DNA of 64,000 bases. Source: Bifidobacterium longum subsp. infantis ATCC 15697 = JCM 1222 = DSM 20088. GTDB taxonomy: Bacteria > Actinomycetota > Actinomycetes > Actinomycetales > Bifidobacteriaceae. Positions 10,319-19,724 of this stretch are shown here, piece by piece. The notes under the pieces were generated by a model. It made no database searches and was not told where the DNA came from. It saw only the letters and a list, made by a program, of their open reading frames with translations. The number at the start of each line of letters is the position of its first letter. Position 1 is the first letter of the stretch. The stretch is from NCBI RefSeq assembly GCF_000269965.1, contig NC_017219.1:1116001-1180000 (forward strand), given 5' to 3'. The position numbers and the translations under genes were made by a program.

Positions 10319-10343
10319 TCACGATCGGTATGATGGTCCTGCA

Positions 10344-10976
10344 TTATCTGGCGGCGTCCGCCAACAGTATCCCGGCGATTGCATCGGCGAGTCTCGCGTG
10401 GCCTTCCGGATTCATGTGCAGTTTATCGAGATCGCTGGGTTCGGCGACCGTCGCGGCGTCGAGGAACAGCCACCCATTACGTTCGGCGGCCTTGCGGTAC
10501 CAGCGAGACAGTTCGTGCGAGCGTTCGACGGCGCTCTGCGCGAAACTGGCATAGGGAACTCCGGGTTTGATGTGGATGGGGGAGACGAGAAGGATTCTCG
10601 GCGCCGGCCCGCAACCCGCATAGTCGTAATCGCGAATCGTGCGTGCGACCATTTCGGCGCCTGCCGCGACGATGCGCGATGATGCATTGAACATCTCTTT
10701 GAGGTCATTGGTACCCAGCATCACAATCGCGTAATCGAGCGGACAGTGCGATTGCAATACGATCGGAAGTGCCTCCATACCGGAACGATGCGGCTCCAAA
10801 GGGTTGTCGAACACGGAGGTGCGACCGCTCATACCCTCTTCGATGACATGCCATCCATCCCCCAACAGCGAGGCCAGACGCCCCGGCCATCGCACGTCGA
10901 GAGGGTGCCTGGTTCCGGGATCCGCGGGATCGGTGCCGAAGGTGTTGGAGTCGCCGAAACATAATACGTTCTTCAT
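10344..10976 (-). CDS. SGNH/GDSL-family hydrolase (lipase/esterase)
   Basis: A 210-residue cytosolic SGNH hydrolase. The N-terminal block FGDSNTFG carries the catalytic Ser. MLGTNDLKEMF is block III (Asn), and the C-terminal DKLHMNPEGH gives the Asp-His pair of the triad. It resembles arylesterases such as TesA-like and SGNH acetyl-esterases; the true substrate is unknown. No signal peptide is seen. The ATG at 10976 is preceded on the minus strand by AAGAAGGATTC, a good ribosome site. It converges on secA across the shared terminator and is divergent from trpD. Confidence 0.85.
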   Translation of the reverse strand: MKNVLCFGDSNTFGTDPADPGTRHPLDVRWPGRLASLLGDGWHVIEEGMSGRTSVFDNPLEPHRSGMEALPIVLQSHCPLDYAIVMLGTNDLKEMFNASSRIVAAGAEMVARTIRDYDYAGCGPAPRILLVSPIHIKPGVPYASFAQSAVERSHELSRWYRKAAERNGWLFLDAATVAEPSDLDKLHMNPEGHARLADAIAGILLADAAR

Positions 10977-11199
10977 AGATGAATCCTTCTTGAAGACGGG
11001 CAGCAACGCACACATCATACATCGATCGGCGCCAAGCGTTCCCGACGTTTGCCGTAGCCCGCCCGGGCGCACACGGTGCGAGGTGCCGGCCGATGGATGT
11101 TCGTGATACGGACGGGAACACATGAGGGAGCGCCGAGCCGTTACAATTGGCGGCACAATGACAATGACACGGGCGCCCGGAAGCGTCGAGGAGGGCATC

Positions 11200-12246
11200 A
11201 TGGCCGATATCACATGGAAGTCGATTCTCACCAAGCTGGTCGGGGGAGACCATCTCACAGCCGGGGAATCGGAGTGGTTTGTGGACGATCTGATGCAGGG
11301 CAACGCGGACCCCGCCGCCGTCGGTGCTGCGCTCGCCATGCAGGAGCAGCTGGGTCTGACCGCCGAGGAGGTTCGCGGTGCCGCCAAAGCCATGGTTCGC
11401 CATGCCGTGCCGCTGCACGTGTCCGGTGAGAGCACCGACATCGTGGGCACCGGCGGAGACGGATTCGCCACCGTGAACCTGTCCACCATGGGTTCCGTGG
11501 CCGCTGCAGCCGCCGGCGTGACAATCGTCAAGCACGGCAACCGCGCGGCGTCTTCGAAGTGCGGTGCCGCCGACGTGCTCGAGGACCTCGGACTGCCGTT
11601 GGATCTGAAGCCCGAGGCGGTCGCGGAAGTCGGCGACGAGGTGGGTATCACCTTCGCATTCGCCCGCACCTTCCACCCGGCCATGCGTTTCGTGGGCCCG
11701 ATCCGCTCCGCGTTGGGCATCCCGTGCGTGTTCAACGTTTTGGGGCCGCTGACCAATCCGGCCAATCCCGCACATGTGGCCGTCGGATGCGCCGACCGGT
11801 CGATGAGTCCGATCATGGCCGCCGTGTATGCCAGCCGCGGCCAGTCAGGTCTGGTCTACACCTCGCATGAGGGTATGGATGAGCTCGCTCCCACCGGCCC
11901 GGTGAGCGTATGGGAGATTCGTGACGGCAGGGTCGACGAATCCGAGTTCGACCCCACCGTGGATCTGGGTTTGGAAGCCATCACCGTCGGGCAACTCAAA
12001 GGTGGGACGCCGGATACGAACGCCAACGCATTCAGGGAATTCCTGGCCGCCAAGGACGTTCCTTCCCGCACCACCGCGCTGCTGAACGCTGCCTCCGCCA
12101 TCGTGGCTGACGGCAATCTGGTCGGCAACGGCACACTGGCCGAGCGCTTCGCCGAGGCCTACAAACTGGCCGAGGATGCTGTCGACTCCGGCAAGGCTGA
12201 AGCCCTGTTCAACAAGTGGATCGAAACCGCCCAGTCCAAGCGTTAG
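11200..12246 (+). CDS. trpD: Anthranilate phosphoribosyltransferase
   Basis: Second step of tryptophan synthesis: joins anthranilate to PRPP. The 348-residue chain has the PRPP-binding GTGGDGFATVNLSTMGS near residue 83, the KHGNRAASSKCGAADVLEDLG block and NVLGPLTNPA. The ATG at 11200 follows CGTCGAGGAGGGC and matches family length; an upstream in-frame start at 11122 has no ribosome site. The gene stands apart from other trp genes. Its TAG overlaps the TAA of the convergent membrane-protein gene by 2 bp. Confidence 0.95.
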   Translation: MADITWKSILTKLVGGDHLTAGESEWFVDDLMQGNADPAAVGAALAMQEQLGLTAEEVRGAAKAMVRHAVPLHVSGESTDIVGTGGDGFATVNLSTMGSVAAAAAGVTIVKHGNRAASSKCGAADVLEDLGLPLDLKPEAVAEVGDEVGITFAFARTFHPAMRFVGPIRSALGIPCVFNVLGPLTNPANPAHVAVGCADRSMSPIMAAVYASRGQSGLVYTSHEGMDELAPTGPVSVWEIRDGRVDESEFDPTVDLGLEAITVGQLKGGTPDTNANAFREFLAAKDVPSRTTALLNAASAIVADGNLVGNGTLAERFAEAYKLAEDAVDSGKAEALFNKWIETAQSKR

Positions 12247-12899
12247 ACCCGTGCGCCGTCGTCGTAGTATCCGCCCCGGTTCCCTGGGTGGTCTTTGCGG
12301 TTGAGGATTCCCGCCACCAGACCACCCAAGCCGAGAAGGACGCCCAATCCGAAGAGGATGTTGAGCAACGGGCCCAATAGCGGAATCGAATTCAAACCGG
12401 GAACGAGCACCATCACCATCTCGCCCACGAGACCGACGACGAGCAGCGTCACCAGCAGCATCGTGGACGTCCTGACCGGCCCGAGGTCGGGGTTCGGGGG
12501 AGTGAAGCCGCCATCGTCATGCGCGTCCATGCCGTTGTCGACGTCCAGCCAGCTGGAACCGGTGAAATCGCGCGGGCCAGAACGTCTGCCACCGCGGCCG
12601 GGACGGACGTCATCGGTGAACGATCCGATGTCCAGATCGTTCACGGAAAGCAGGGCCTCCTTCTCGCGTTTTTTGGCCTGCTTCTCGAACTTTCTGGCCT
12701 GGCGCGAGGAAGCCACGTCGTGCAGGTCGGCCTGATGTTCGGCTTCGAATGCGGCCCACGCCGAATCCAGATCGTTCGTGCCATGCGACCCGTCGTCGCC
12801 GTCTCCGGGCGTCCGGGGCGAAATGCCGTAATCCTGTCCGTTGCCCGGCGTGGGGGTTGGCCGCTTTCCGTCGGCATTGCTATTCTGGTTCTCAGTCAT
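12243..12899 (-). CDS. Putative membrane protein with charged N-terminal domain
   Basis: A 218-residue protein of unknown function. The first ~135 residues are polar and likely disordered or helical (SRQARKFEKQAKKREKEALL is a coiled-coil-like stretch). Two hydrophobic segments follow at roughly 143-165 and 172-208, rich in Leu/Gly, and a short basic tail. Such proteins next to trpD recur in bifidobacteria, but no family name can be given. The ATG at 12899 is preferred over a 10-residue upstream extension; it begins MTENQNSNADGKRP. It is divergent from plsC with 60 bp between. Confidence 0.72.
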   Translation of the reverse strand: MTENQNSNADGKRPTPTPGNGQDYGISPRTPGDGDDGSHGTNDLDSAWAAFEAEHQADLHDVASSRQARKFEKQAKKREKEALLSVNDLDIGSFTDDVRPGRGGRRSGPRDFTGSSWLDVDNGMDAHDDGGFTPPNPDLGPVRTSTMLLVTLLVVGLVGEMVMVLVPGLNSIPLLGPLLNILFGLGVLLGLGGLVAGILNRKDHPGNRGGYYDDGARV

Positions 12900-12959
12900 A
12901 ACTGTCACTCTAATCAGGCGACCGGCCAATGGCTAGTTCGTCTGCGGGAGGAATGCCAA

Positions 12960-13661
12960 GTGCTCTACTGGTTCTTCGTCAAAGGTCTCGGCCCTATTGC
13001 TCGTCATCGTTTGAGCCCTGCTGTCAGCGGACTGAATAACGTGCCTCGAGAGGGTGGCGCGATTATCGCAGCCAACCATCTGGCGGTGATTGATGATGCT
13101 TTGATTCCGATTACCTGCCCGCGCATGGTGCACTTCATGGGCAAAGCCGAATACTTCGAGGGCAAGGGATTGAAGGGCAAGTTCAAGAAGTGGTGGTTCA
13201 CGTCCGTGGGCGTGTTCCCGGTTGATCGTTCCGGTGGCAGCAAGTCGCTTGGCGCACTCGAGCACGCACGCGAGATTATCGAGGATGGGCACCTGTTCGG
13301 TATCCACATTGAAGGCACGCGCAGCCCGGACGGTCGACTGTACAAGGGACACACCGGTGCCGCACGACTTGCGCTCGAGACCGGTTGCCCGATTGTGCCG
13401 ACCGCCATCATCGGCTCGGACAAGCTGCAGCCGATTGGCACGTCGATTCCCAAGAAGGGCAAGACCAAGGTGCTGTATGGTAAGCCGATTGAGGTTGCGA
13501 AGAAGCCGGTCGATGAGATTACACATGATGATTTGCGCTCGCTGACCGATCGTGTTTCCGCCGCAATCCAGAAAATGAGCGGTCAGGAATTCGTGAACGA
13601 ATACGCCCAGAAGGTCAAGGCCGAGCTCAAGGCCCAGCAGGCCGCCGAAGAAGCCGAATAA
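12960..13661 (+). CDS. plsC: 1-acyl-sn-glycerol-3-phosphate acyltransferase family protein
   Basis: A 233-residue membrane-associated acyltransferase of phospholipid synthesis that makes phosphatidic acid from lysophosphatidate. Catalytic motif I is NHLAVIDD (H-x4-D) at ~residue 40, and motif III is HIEGTRSPDGRLYKG near 118. A C-terminal Lys/Ala-rich helix follows. The start is GTG at 12960, set by GCGGGAGGAATGCCAA upstream; a longer in-frame reading upstream overlaps the divergent gene and is not credible. A terminator hairpin follows. Confidence 0.9.
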   Translation: MLYWFFVKGLGPIARHRLSPAVSGLNNVPREGGAIIAANHLAVIDDALIPITCPRMVHFMGKAEYFEGKGLKGKFKKWWFTSVGVFPVDRSGGSKSLGALEHAREIIEDGHLFGIHIEGTRSPDGRLYKGHTGAARLALETGCPIVPTAIIGSDKLQPIGTSIPKKGKTKVLYGKPIEVAKKPVDEITHDDLRSLTDRVSAAIQKMSGQEFVNEYAQKVKAELKAQQAAEEAE

Positions 13662-13668
13662 TGTGTGT

Positions 13669-13693
13669 TGGCTCCCCTCAGCGAGGGGAGCCA
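13669..13693. terminator. Bidirectional hairpin between plsC and pknB
   Basis: TGGCTCCCCT ... AGGGGAGCCA forms a 10-bp perfect stem with a CAGCG loop between two convergent genes. A close copy follows the sigma factor gene at 19673. Confidence 0.65.
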
Positions 13694-13704
13694 GTCGATT
13701 ACTC

Positions 13705-15975
13705 TCACACGATGGTGAGGGTGATGACGGTGGGGTTGCCGTTGGCGTCGCGCAAGCGAGTCTTGCCGCCGTTGGAGAGGTCCGTATCGCCGCTTTTCAC
13801 GGTACGTACCGTGCCGAACAGGCCACCGAGCACCTTGTCGGCTTTCACCTTGAACCCGAGACTCTCAAGCGTCTTGGTCACGGCGCTTTCCTGTTTGCCG
13901 ACAAGGCCGGACGGTATCGTCGCCATCTCCGGACCCTTGGAAATCACCACGTCCACGCTATCTCCCCACTTCAGCTGGGCTCCGGCTTCCTGAGACGCGG
14001 AAATGACTTGACCAGCCTCGACCTTGTCATCGTACTGTTCGGTGACATTGGCCGTGAGCTTCAACTCGCCGAGCGCGGCTTGCATCTCATACTGGGTCTT
14101 ACCGACGATGTCAGGCATGGTCACCGGCATCGGTCCCTTGCTCAAAGTAATCGTCACCTCATCGTTGTGCTTGGCCGTGGTACCGGGATCAGGGGAAATC
14201 GTCAACGCCACACCCTGCGGCGTGTCCATCGAATACTCATCCTTCGACTCGTCATGCTTGACATTATCGAAGCCAGCTTTCTTGAGCGCGTTCAACGGAT
14301 TCTTGCCATTGGCCGAATTCGCGTCGAGAATATCCTTCGGGATGGTGGCCATCCGTACGCCCTTGGACACCACCACCGTAAGCTCCTGATTGGCTCGCTT
14401 GCTTATGTGGCTGTTCACAACGGCCTTGGTCTTGTTCACGGAAGAAGAGATGATCTTGCCTTCCGCCACGTCGTCGCTGTATTCCTCGTGCGTCTTGTAG
14501 GGGATGCCGAAAGCCTTCAACGTGCTTTCATACGTGGCCCAATCCGCGCCGGTCAGCGAACATTCGGTGCCTGCATTCGCATCGCAGGTCACGTCATCCG
14601 GCTTGGGCACACTCCAATAGCTGCCCGGTCCGGCAAACCACCACCAGCCGGCGGTTCCGCCGATTGCAGCCAGTACCAGCACGATCACCAGTACGATGAA
14701 GCGGTTTTTGCTGCGCTGCTTCTTTGGCCCGGTGCCATTGGAAGCGACGTCCGGCTCATCGGAAAGGGCAGGCGCTCGGGTGAAGGCATCGCCGGCCTGA
14801 GGCAGCACTTGTGTCTCGCTGCCGGACTGTGCCATGATTTGCGTCTTATGGGGAGCCGAAGCATCGGCTGGCGTCGACGAATCAAGTGCCGTGGTGGGGG
14901 CGACCGGAGGAGCCGGAGGATTGACGTCTGCGGCGCCACCGGTATCGGCGGTATTGCTTGCGACATCATCGGCCAAAAACGCCGGTACGGACGGCTCGAA
15001 CGTTGCTGCACCGGCAGGTACGCCGGTCAGCGGGGCCTGCTCGGCGATATTGCCTACCAGCGCTGCAGCGGTGGCATCGGTATGATCACCTCCAATGGGT
15101 TCGGCATGCAAACGGTATTGCCACGCCTCCAGCGGCAATTTGGCGGCCAACTGGCTCAATTCCTCAGCTGCTGCCGCGCCATCGGTGGGGCGGACATCCA
15201 CCTGACGCGCGGTCAGATGGGCGATGAACGCCGCCACGGACGGATCAATGCCCTGACAGACCGTGGCCACGGACGGCACGTCCTCATGAACATGCTTGAA
15301 GACAAGCGTCACCGGATTATCCGAATCGAACGGCACTTTGCCGGTCAGCATCTCCCATGCCATGATGCCCACGGAATACAGGTCGCCTTGCGCGGTGGCC
15401 TGATTGTTCTCGATCATTTCGGGAGCCAGATAAGCGGCGGTGCCCAATAGCATGCCGGTGGAGCTCAATGTGGCTTGGCTGGCGGCCTTGGCCAGACCGA
15501 AATCAGTGATCTGCACATGGCCGCGATCATTGATCAAAATGTTCTCGGGCTTGATGTCACGGTGGACCACGCCGGCGCGATGCGCGGAAGCCAGACCATC
15601 CAGCGTTTCCGCGACCACGCGCAGTGTCTCACGCACGGAGAATGTGCCTTGGGCGTTCATCTCATGCCGCAGATTGACGCCATGCACATATTCCATGACC
15701 AGAAAATCAAGTCCATTGAACTCGCCGGTGTCATACACCTGAACGATGTGCGGGTTGGCGATGGACGCGGCCGAATTGGCTTCGCGGCGGAACCGTTCGA
15801 CGAACTGCTCCCGATGCGGGCCTTTGGCGAGTTGTGTGTGCATGACCTTAATCGCCACGGTGCGCCCCAGACGCTCATCGATGGCCTCATACACGGTGGC
15901 CATACCACCCTCGGCGATATTGCGCACGATGCGGTAGCGTCCCTCAATCATCTGTGCGGGCTCGTTCTCACTCAT
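13705..15975 (-). CDS. pknB: Serine/threonine protein kinase with PASTA domains (PknB/Stk1 type)
   Basis: A 756-residue transmembrane kinase that senses muropeptides or lipid II and controls cell-wall growth. The cytosolic kinase domain (~1-270) shows GGMATVYEA, VAIKV, HRDIKPENIL and DFGLAKA. A Ser/Ala/Pro-rich linker leads to one membrane span at ~430-452 (FIVLVIVLVLAAIGG). About four extracellular PASTA repeats follow, each near a GDSVDVVISKG-like motif. The ATG at 15975 (MSENEPAQ) is chosen because it starts just before the kinase domain and follows AAAGGA; a GTG 27 bp upstream is possible. The upstream neighbour is a polyprenyl synthase, also an envelope function. Confidence 0.95.
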   Translation of the reverse strand: MSENEPAQMIEGRYRIVRNIAEGGMATVYEAIDERLGRTVAIKVMHTQLAKGPHREQFVERFRREANSAASIANPHIVQVYDTGEFNGLDFLVMEYVHGVNLRHEMNAQGTFSVRETLRVVAETLDGLASAHRAGVVHRDIKPENILINDRGHVQITDFGLAKAASQATLSSTGMLLGTAAYLAPEMIENNQATAQGDLYSVGIMAWEMLTGKVPFDSDNPVTLVFKHVHEDVPSVATVCQGIDPSVAAFIAHLTARQVDVRPTDGAAAAEELSQLAAKLPLEAWQYRLHAEPIGGDHTDATAAALVGNIAEQAPLTGVPAGAATFEPSVPAFLADDVASNTADTGGAADVNPPAPPVAPTTALDSSTPADASAPHKTQIMAQSGSETQVLPQAGDAFTRAPALSDEPDVASNGTGPKKQRSKNRFIVLVIVLVLAAIGGTAGWWWFAGPGSYWSVPKPDDVTCDANAGTECSLTGADWATYESTLKAFGIPYKTHEEYSDDVAEGKIISSSVNKTKAVVNSHISKRANQELTVVVSKGVRMATIPKDILDANSANGKNPLNALKKAGFDNVKHDESKDEYSMDTPQGVALTISPDPGTTAKHNDEVTITLSKGPMPVTMPDIVGKTQYEMQAALGELKLTANVTEQYDDKVEAGQVISASQEAGAQLKWGDSVDVVISKGPEMATIPSGLVGKQESAVTKTLESLGFKVKADKVLGGLFGTVRTVKSGDTDLSNGGKTRLRDANGNPTVITLTIV

Positions 15976-16118
15976 GTTGTATCGTACGGTTCCTTTAATC
16001 ACGACTGAACATGTTCAGTGTACATGGCCCCGGTTACGCGGCCGGAGCATCAGCGCATAGCTTTCACGGGTTTTCACCGGTGTTTATGGTCTCATGGTCC
16101 GGCGGCTCGCATTGTGGA

Positions 16119-17201
16119 CTATCGCAAGGATTCGGGGACGAATCGCGCACAAGCCTCGGTCAGACGGCGTTGCGCTTCGGAATTCAGCTCAAGACCGGCA
16201 ATCGCCTTACGGGACTCACCCCATAGGGCAGCGATGCGCTCGCGGGATCGATCAAGAGCACCGGTCGACGTGAACAGTTCAATGGTGCGGGCCACCTGGT
16301 TGTCATTGCGACAATCTTCTTCGAAGATGGCAATCAGATCGGCCTTATCCGCCGTATCTGCCGCAGACAGAGCATCAGCCAACAGCACTGTGCGTTTGCC
16401 TTCTCGGATGTCTCCGCCAACTGGTTTTCCGGTATTGCGGCTTGATCCGACGACATCCAACAGGTCATCCGCCAGTTGGAACGCCAGTCCGAGCGGCCGG
16501 CCGACGGCCAACGCGCAATGCCTGGCCTGATCCGGGCTCTCTCCTGCGGCCAGCAGTGCAAGCAGCAGTGGAGCGATGGTGGTGTAACTGGCTGTCTTCC
16601 AGCGGAATACGTTCAATGAGGCGTTCGCCAGAGCTTCGGGATTAGACAGTGGGGTCATCTCGACGGCCAAGTCCAGTACCTGGCCGATTTCCACCTCACG
16701 CTGCATGGTAAGAAACGCCTCGTTCAGGGCATCGGTGTTGGGAAGACGGCTGGCGGACCGGCGTGTGATTTCAATGCAGGCAGTGGCCAGAATGTCGCCG
16801 AGCATCAGGCCCAAGCCACGGCCTATGGCACCGCTGTGTACGGCCTGTTCCAAGGCACGATGTGCGGAAGGCCTGCCCCGGCGCAGATCGGATTCGTCAA
16901 TGATGTCGTCATGCACCAGTGCGGCCGTCTGAAACACTTCAATGGCGCAGGCCAGGTCGATCATGGCGTCACGCCGATCAGGCGTCACGTCGCCGGCAAG
17001 AATATCGAAGGCGTCCAATGCGAGCAGCGCACGCAGTCGTTTGCCGCCTTCGCTGGAGGAGGCGGCTTGGTCCACAACCTGTTCCATCACCGGTTTCAGG
17101 GCGTCGGTAACCTCGTCGGTGGCGGGGGCGGCAGTCAGTTCCCGCACCAACTGAATGATGCGTGGCTCGATGATTTCGCGGTTGTTAGCAGTTGTGCACA
17201 T
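16119..17201 (-). CDS. Polyprenyl diphosphate synthase (trans-isoprenyl synthase)
   Basis: A 360-residue enzyme that condenses isopentenyl diphosphate into C20 or longer polyprenyl diphosphate for quinone-like lipids or the cell-wall carrier pool. The two aspartate-rich motifs are visible: first motif DDIIDESD near residue 98 and second LADDLLDVVG near 250. GGKRLRALLAL near 67 binds substrate. Chain length cannot be read from sequence alone. The start ATG at 17201 is preferred over one 12 codons upstream, which would overlap the DnaA-box-like element. It lies upstream of pknB on the same strand. Confidence 0.9.
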   Translation of the reverse strand: MCTTANNREIIEPRIIQLVRELTAAPATDEVTDALKPVMEQVVDQAASSSEGGKRLRALLALDAFDILAGDVTPDRRDAMIDLACAIEVFQTAALVHDDIIDESDLRRGRPSAHRALEQAVHSGAIGRGLGLMLGDILATACIEITRRSASRLPNTDALNEAFLTMQREVEIGQVLDLAVEMTPLSNPEALANASLNVFRWKTASYTTIAPLLLALLAAGESPDQARHCALAVGRPLGLAFQLADDLLDVVGSSRNTGKPVGGDIREGKRTVLLADALSAADTADKADLIAIFEEDCRNDNQVARTIELFTSTGALDRSRERIAALWGESRKAIAGLELNSEAQRRLTEACARFVPESLR

Positions 17202-17211
17202 GCCTAATAAC

Positions 17212-17220
17212 TTATCCACA
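17212..17220 (+). promoter_or_regulatory. DnaA-box-like nonamer upstream of polyprenyl synthase
   Basis: TTATCCACA, identical to the one before recA, sits 11 bp upstream of the polyprenyl synthase start in the divergent promoter region shared with the DUF4192 gene. A regulatory role is inferred from the motif only. Confidence 0.4.
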
Positions 17221-17404
17221 GGGTTTGAAGAACACAAGAACGTTGGGAATCAAGGGTTTTGAAGCTAGAACCACAATGGTCGTTTTTTCCTGCGTCATAC
17301 GGCGTTTTCAGCCATAGTGGGCACACACCCCCTCGGCGCATGAGCTATCTGGCTCGGCGCGCACCACAACACCAATAGATTGCACACCGTTAGTCAAGGA
17401 GGAC

Positions 17405-18070
17405 ATGATGAACAACAACACGCCGCACAAGCCGCGTAAGAGCCGACACGCCAAACGGCACGCCGCCGAGCAGACGGAGCCCTTTGGCTTTGACGAGTTG
17501 GAGACGAGATCACAGGAATTTCGCAATGATCGCCGACTTCGAGGCGCGCAACAGGCTAATGCCGACTGGGTGGCCGAACCATTGGACGAATGGCTGTCTT
17601 GTCTCGATGCCGGGAACACCGACCTAGGCCGAGAGACGATGGCCGCGTTTGCGGTGGGCATGCGCGAGACCTTATCGATTCGTGATGCGCTGATTCTCTC
17701 GTTGGTTATTGATGAAAGCCGTTGCCCCAAGTCATGGCTCATGGAATTCGCGGCGCGACCGCATCTGGCACGTACGAGAACACGAATGGGCGAGCTGCTG
17801 ACCTGCGCATTCGAGGATGAAGGCATGATGCCGGATAAGGAGCGTTGCCATGCCGGCATCGGTATGTTGCTCGATATCGCGGAAGCCTCACCGGTGCCGT
17901 ACTGCATACAGCCATTGGCCGTGATCGCTTACACCTTATGGTGGCTGGGCGATCCACGAGCAATGGTGTTCGCCTTGCGATGCCTGCTGCTCGATGAGGA
18001 TTGTTCGCTGGCGGCGATGATATTCTCAGCCGCCGATCGAGGCGTGGCGCCGGCATGGTGCTCGGGCTGA
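17405..18070 (+). CDS. DUF4192-like protein
   Basis: A 221-residue cytosolic protein of unknown function. After a basic N-terminal tail (RKSRHAKRHAAEQ) comes a helical domain. The C-terminal stretch PLAVIAYTLWWLGDPRAMVFA and the following LLLDEDCSLAAMI resemble the C-terminal end of actinobacterial DUF4192 proteins, which is the basis for the name. Two adjacent ATGs (17405, 17408) follow AAGGAGGAC; the second has better spacing. It lies 200 bp upstream of the sigma factor gene on the same strand but with its own space for a promoter in between. Confidence 0.7.
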   Translation: MMNNNTPHKPRKSRHAKRHAAEQTEPFGFDELETRSQEFRNDRRLRGAQQANADWVAEPLDEWLSCLDAGNTDLGRETMAAFAVGMRETLSIRDALILSLVIDESRCPKSWLMEFAARPHLARTRTRMGELLTCAFEDEGMMPDKERCHAGIGMLLDIAEASPVPYCIQPLAVIAYTLWWLGDPRAMVFALRCLLLDEDCSLAAMIFSAADRGVAPAWCSG

Positions 18071-18272
18071 GTGAACAGAAACGGCGGATCTCCGAGGTTT
18101 TACGCGCGATGCGCGGAAGGAAAGCGTGTGGTGATCGGCAACACGTCGGGCAACGATGTGGGAATAATCGTCCGTGGAGGGTGGTTTACTCACATAGTTG
18201 ACGATTTGCCCTTGCTAGAAGTGGGCCCATGTGGTATATGCGCTTCACGGCGAGAGATCAGAAGGAGCAGTT

Positions 18273-19667
18273 TTGGCCACGAAGGAAACGACGGCAACCA
18301 AGCAGACAGCCGAGTCCAGCGAGGAGACCGAGAAGAAGGCCAGCTCTACGACCACCGCACGCAAGACTTCCGTCAAGAAGTCCAAGTCCGCAGAGCCCTC
18401 GGAAAAGACCACGCGCAAGTCCGCCGCGAAGAAAACCGCGAAGAAGGCCAAGGACGATGAACTCGTCAAAGACGAGGACACTCAGGTCGATGACGGGCTT
18501 GATGACGATGCCGAGGTCAACGACGACGATTTGGACGTCGACGATCTCGACGAGGATCTGGACGACGTTGACGAAGACGATGCCGACGACGACGATGTGG
18601 AAGAGGATGAGGACGAGGACGAGGAAGAAGCCAAGTCCACGGCACCCGAGCAGCCCAAGGAAAAGGGTGCCTACGTGGTCTCCGACACGGATGATGAGGA
18701 AGAAAACATCATCCCTTCGGGCAATCCGAAGCGTCGTGTGATTGCGGCCGGCGCAACCGCCGACCCGGTCAAGGACTACCTGAAGCAGATCGGCCGCGTG
18801 AGCCTGCTGAACGCCGAGCAGGAAGTCGACCTGTCCGAGCGCATCGAGGCCGGCCTGTACGCCCAGCACCTGCTCGACACCGAAAGCGAAGGCATGGAGT
18901 TCAAGCGCAAGCGTGAACTCAAGTGGGCCGCCGCCGACGGCAAGAAGGCTAAGGACCATCTGCTGGAAGCCAACCTACGACTTGTGGTCTCGCTCGCCAA
19001 GCGCTACACGGGTCGCGGCATGCTCTTCCTTGATTTGATCCAGGAAGGCAACCTTGGTCTGATTCGTGCCGTCGAGAAGTTCGACTGGAAGAAGGGCTTC
19101 AAGTTCTCCACCTACGCCACGTGGTGGATTCGTCAGGCCATCACCCGTGCCATGGCCGATCAAGCCCGCACCATTCGCGTGCCTGTGCACATGGTTGAAG
19201 TGATCAACAAGCTGTCCCGTGTACAGCGCCAGATGCTGCAGGATCTGGGGCGTGAACCTACGCCGGACGAGCTGGCCCGCGAGCTGGATATGCCGGTTGA
19301 GAAGGTGCAGGAAGTGCAGAAGTACGGGCGCGAGCCGATTTCCCTGCACACCCCGCTTGGCGAGGATGGCGATTCCGAGTTCGGTGACCTCATTGAGGAT
19401 ACCGACGCCATCGCTCCGTCCGACGCCGTGGCCTTCTCCCTGCTGCAGGAACAGTTCAAGCAGGTGCTGGAAACCCTGTCTCCGCGTGAGGCCGGCGTCA
19501 TCAAGATGCGCTATGGCCTGGAAGACGGCCAGCCGAAGACGCTGGACGACATCGGCCGTGTGTATGGCGTGACCCGTGAACGAATCCGTCAGATCGAGTC
19601 CAAGACCATGTCCAAGCTGCGCCACCCGTCCCGTTCACAGACCCTGCGCGACTTCCTGGATCAATGA
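18273..19667 (+). CDS. sigA: Primary RNA polymerase sigma factor (SigA/RpoD/HrdB type)
   Basis: Housekeeping sigma-70 factor of 464 residues. Residues 1-~165 are low-complexity, Lys/Ala/Ser-rich then strongly acidic, as in actinobacterial HrdB. The conserved core follows: region 1.2 ([16 protein letters not shown]), region 2 ([18 protein letters not shown]), region 3, and region 4.2 ([19 protein letters not shown]). The TTG start at 18273 is fixed by GAAGGAG eight bases upstream and gives [11 protein letters not shown]; a longer in-frame start lacks a ribosome site. A hairpin terminator follows 6 bp after the stop. Confidence 0.96.
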   Translation: MATKETTATKQTAESSEETEKKASSTTTARKTSVKKSKSAEPSEKTTRKSAAKKTAKKAKDDELVKDEDTQVDDGLDDDAEVNDDDLDVDDLDEDLDDVDEDDADDDDVEEDEDEDEEEAKSTAPEQPKEKGAYVVSDTDDEEENIIPSGNPKRRVIAAGATADPVKDYLKQIGRVSLLNAEQEVDLSERIEAGLYAQHLLDTESEGMEFKRKRELKWAAADGKKAKDHLLEANLRLVVSLAKRYTGRGMLFLDLIQEGNLGLIRAVEKFDWKKGFKFSTYATWWIRQAITRAMADQARTIRVPVHMVEVINKLSRVQRQMLQDLGREPTPDELARELDMPVEKVQEVQKYGREPISLHTPLGEDGDSEFGDLIEDTDAIAPSDAVAFSLLQEQFKQVLETLSPREAGVIKMRYGLEDGQPKTLDDIGRVYGVTRERIRQIESKTMSKLRHPSRSQTLRDFLDQ

Positions 19668-19672
19668 TCATC

Positions 19673-19698
19673 TGGCTCCCCTCTGTGAGGGGAGCCAA
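19673..19698. terminator. Hairpin after sigma factor gene
   Basis: CTGGCTCCCCTC ... GAGGGGAGCCA with TGT as loop, near-identical to the hairpin at 13669. It separates sigA from parE. Confidence 0.6.
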
Positions 19699-19724
19699 GC
19701 ATTTGAAGAGAAAAATAGGACTGT

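Noticed and set aside
7599..10322. A 907-codon open frame on the minus strand opposite secA
   Set aside because: It is the antisense of a high-GC, strongly biased gene; it has no known family motif, its composition is Gly/Leu/His/Val-rich as in antisense frames, and secA on the other strand is certain.
3645..17220. Replication origin suggested by two DnaA boxes
   Set aside because: The boxes are single and 13.6 kb apart, with no box cluster, no AT-rich unwinding tract and no dnaA or dnaN gene.
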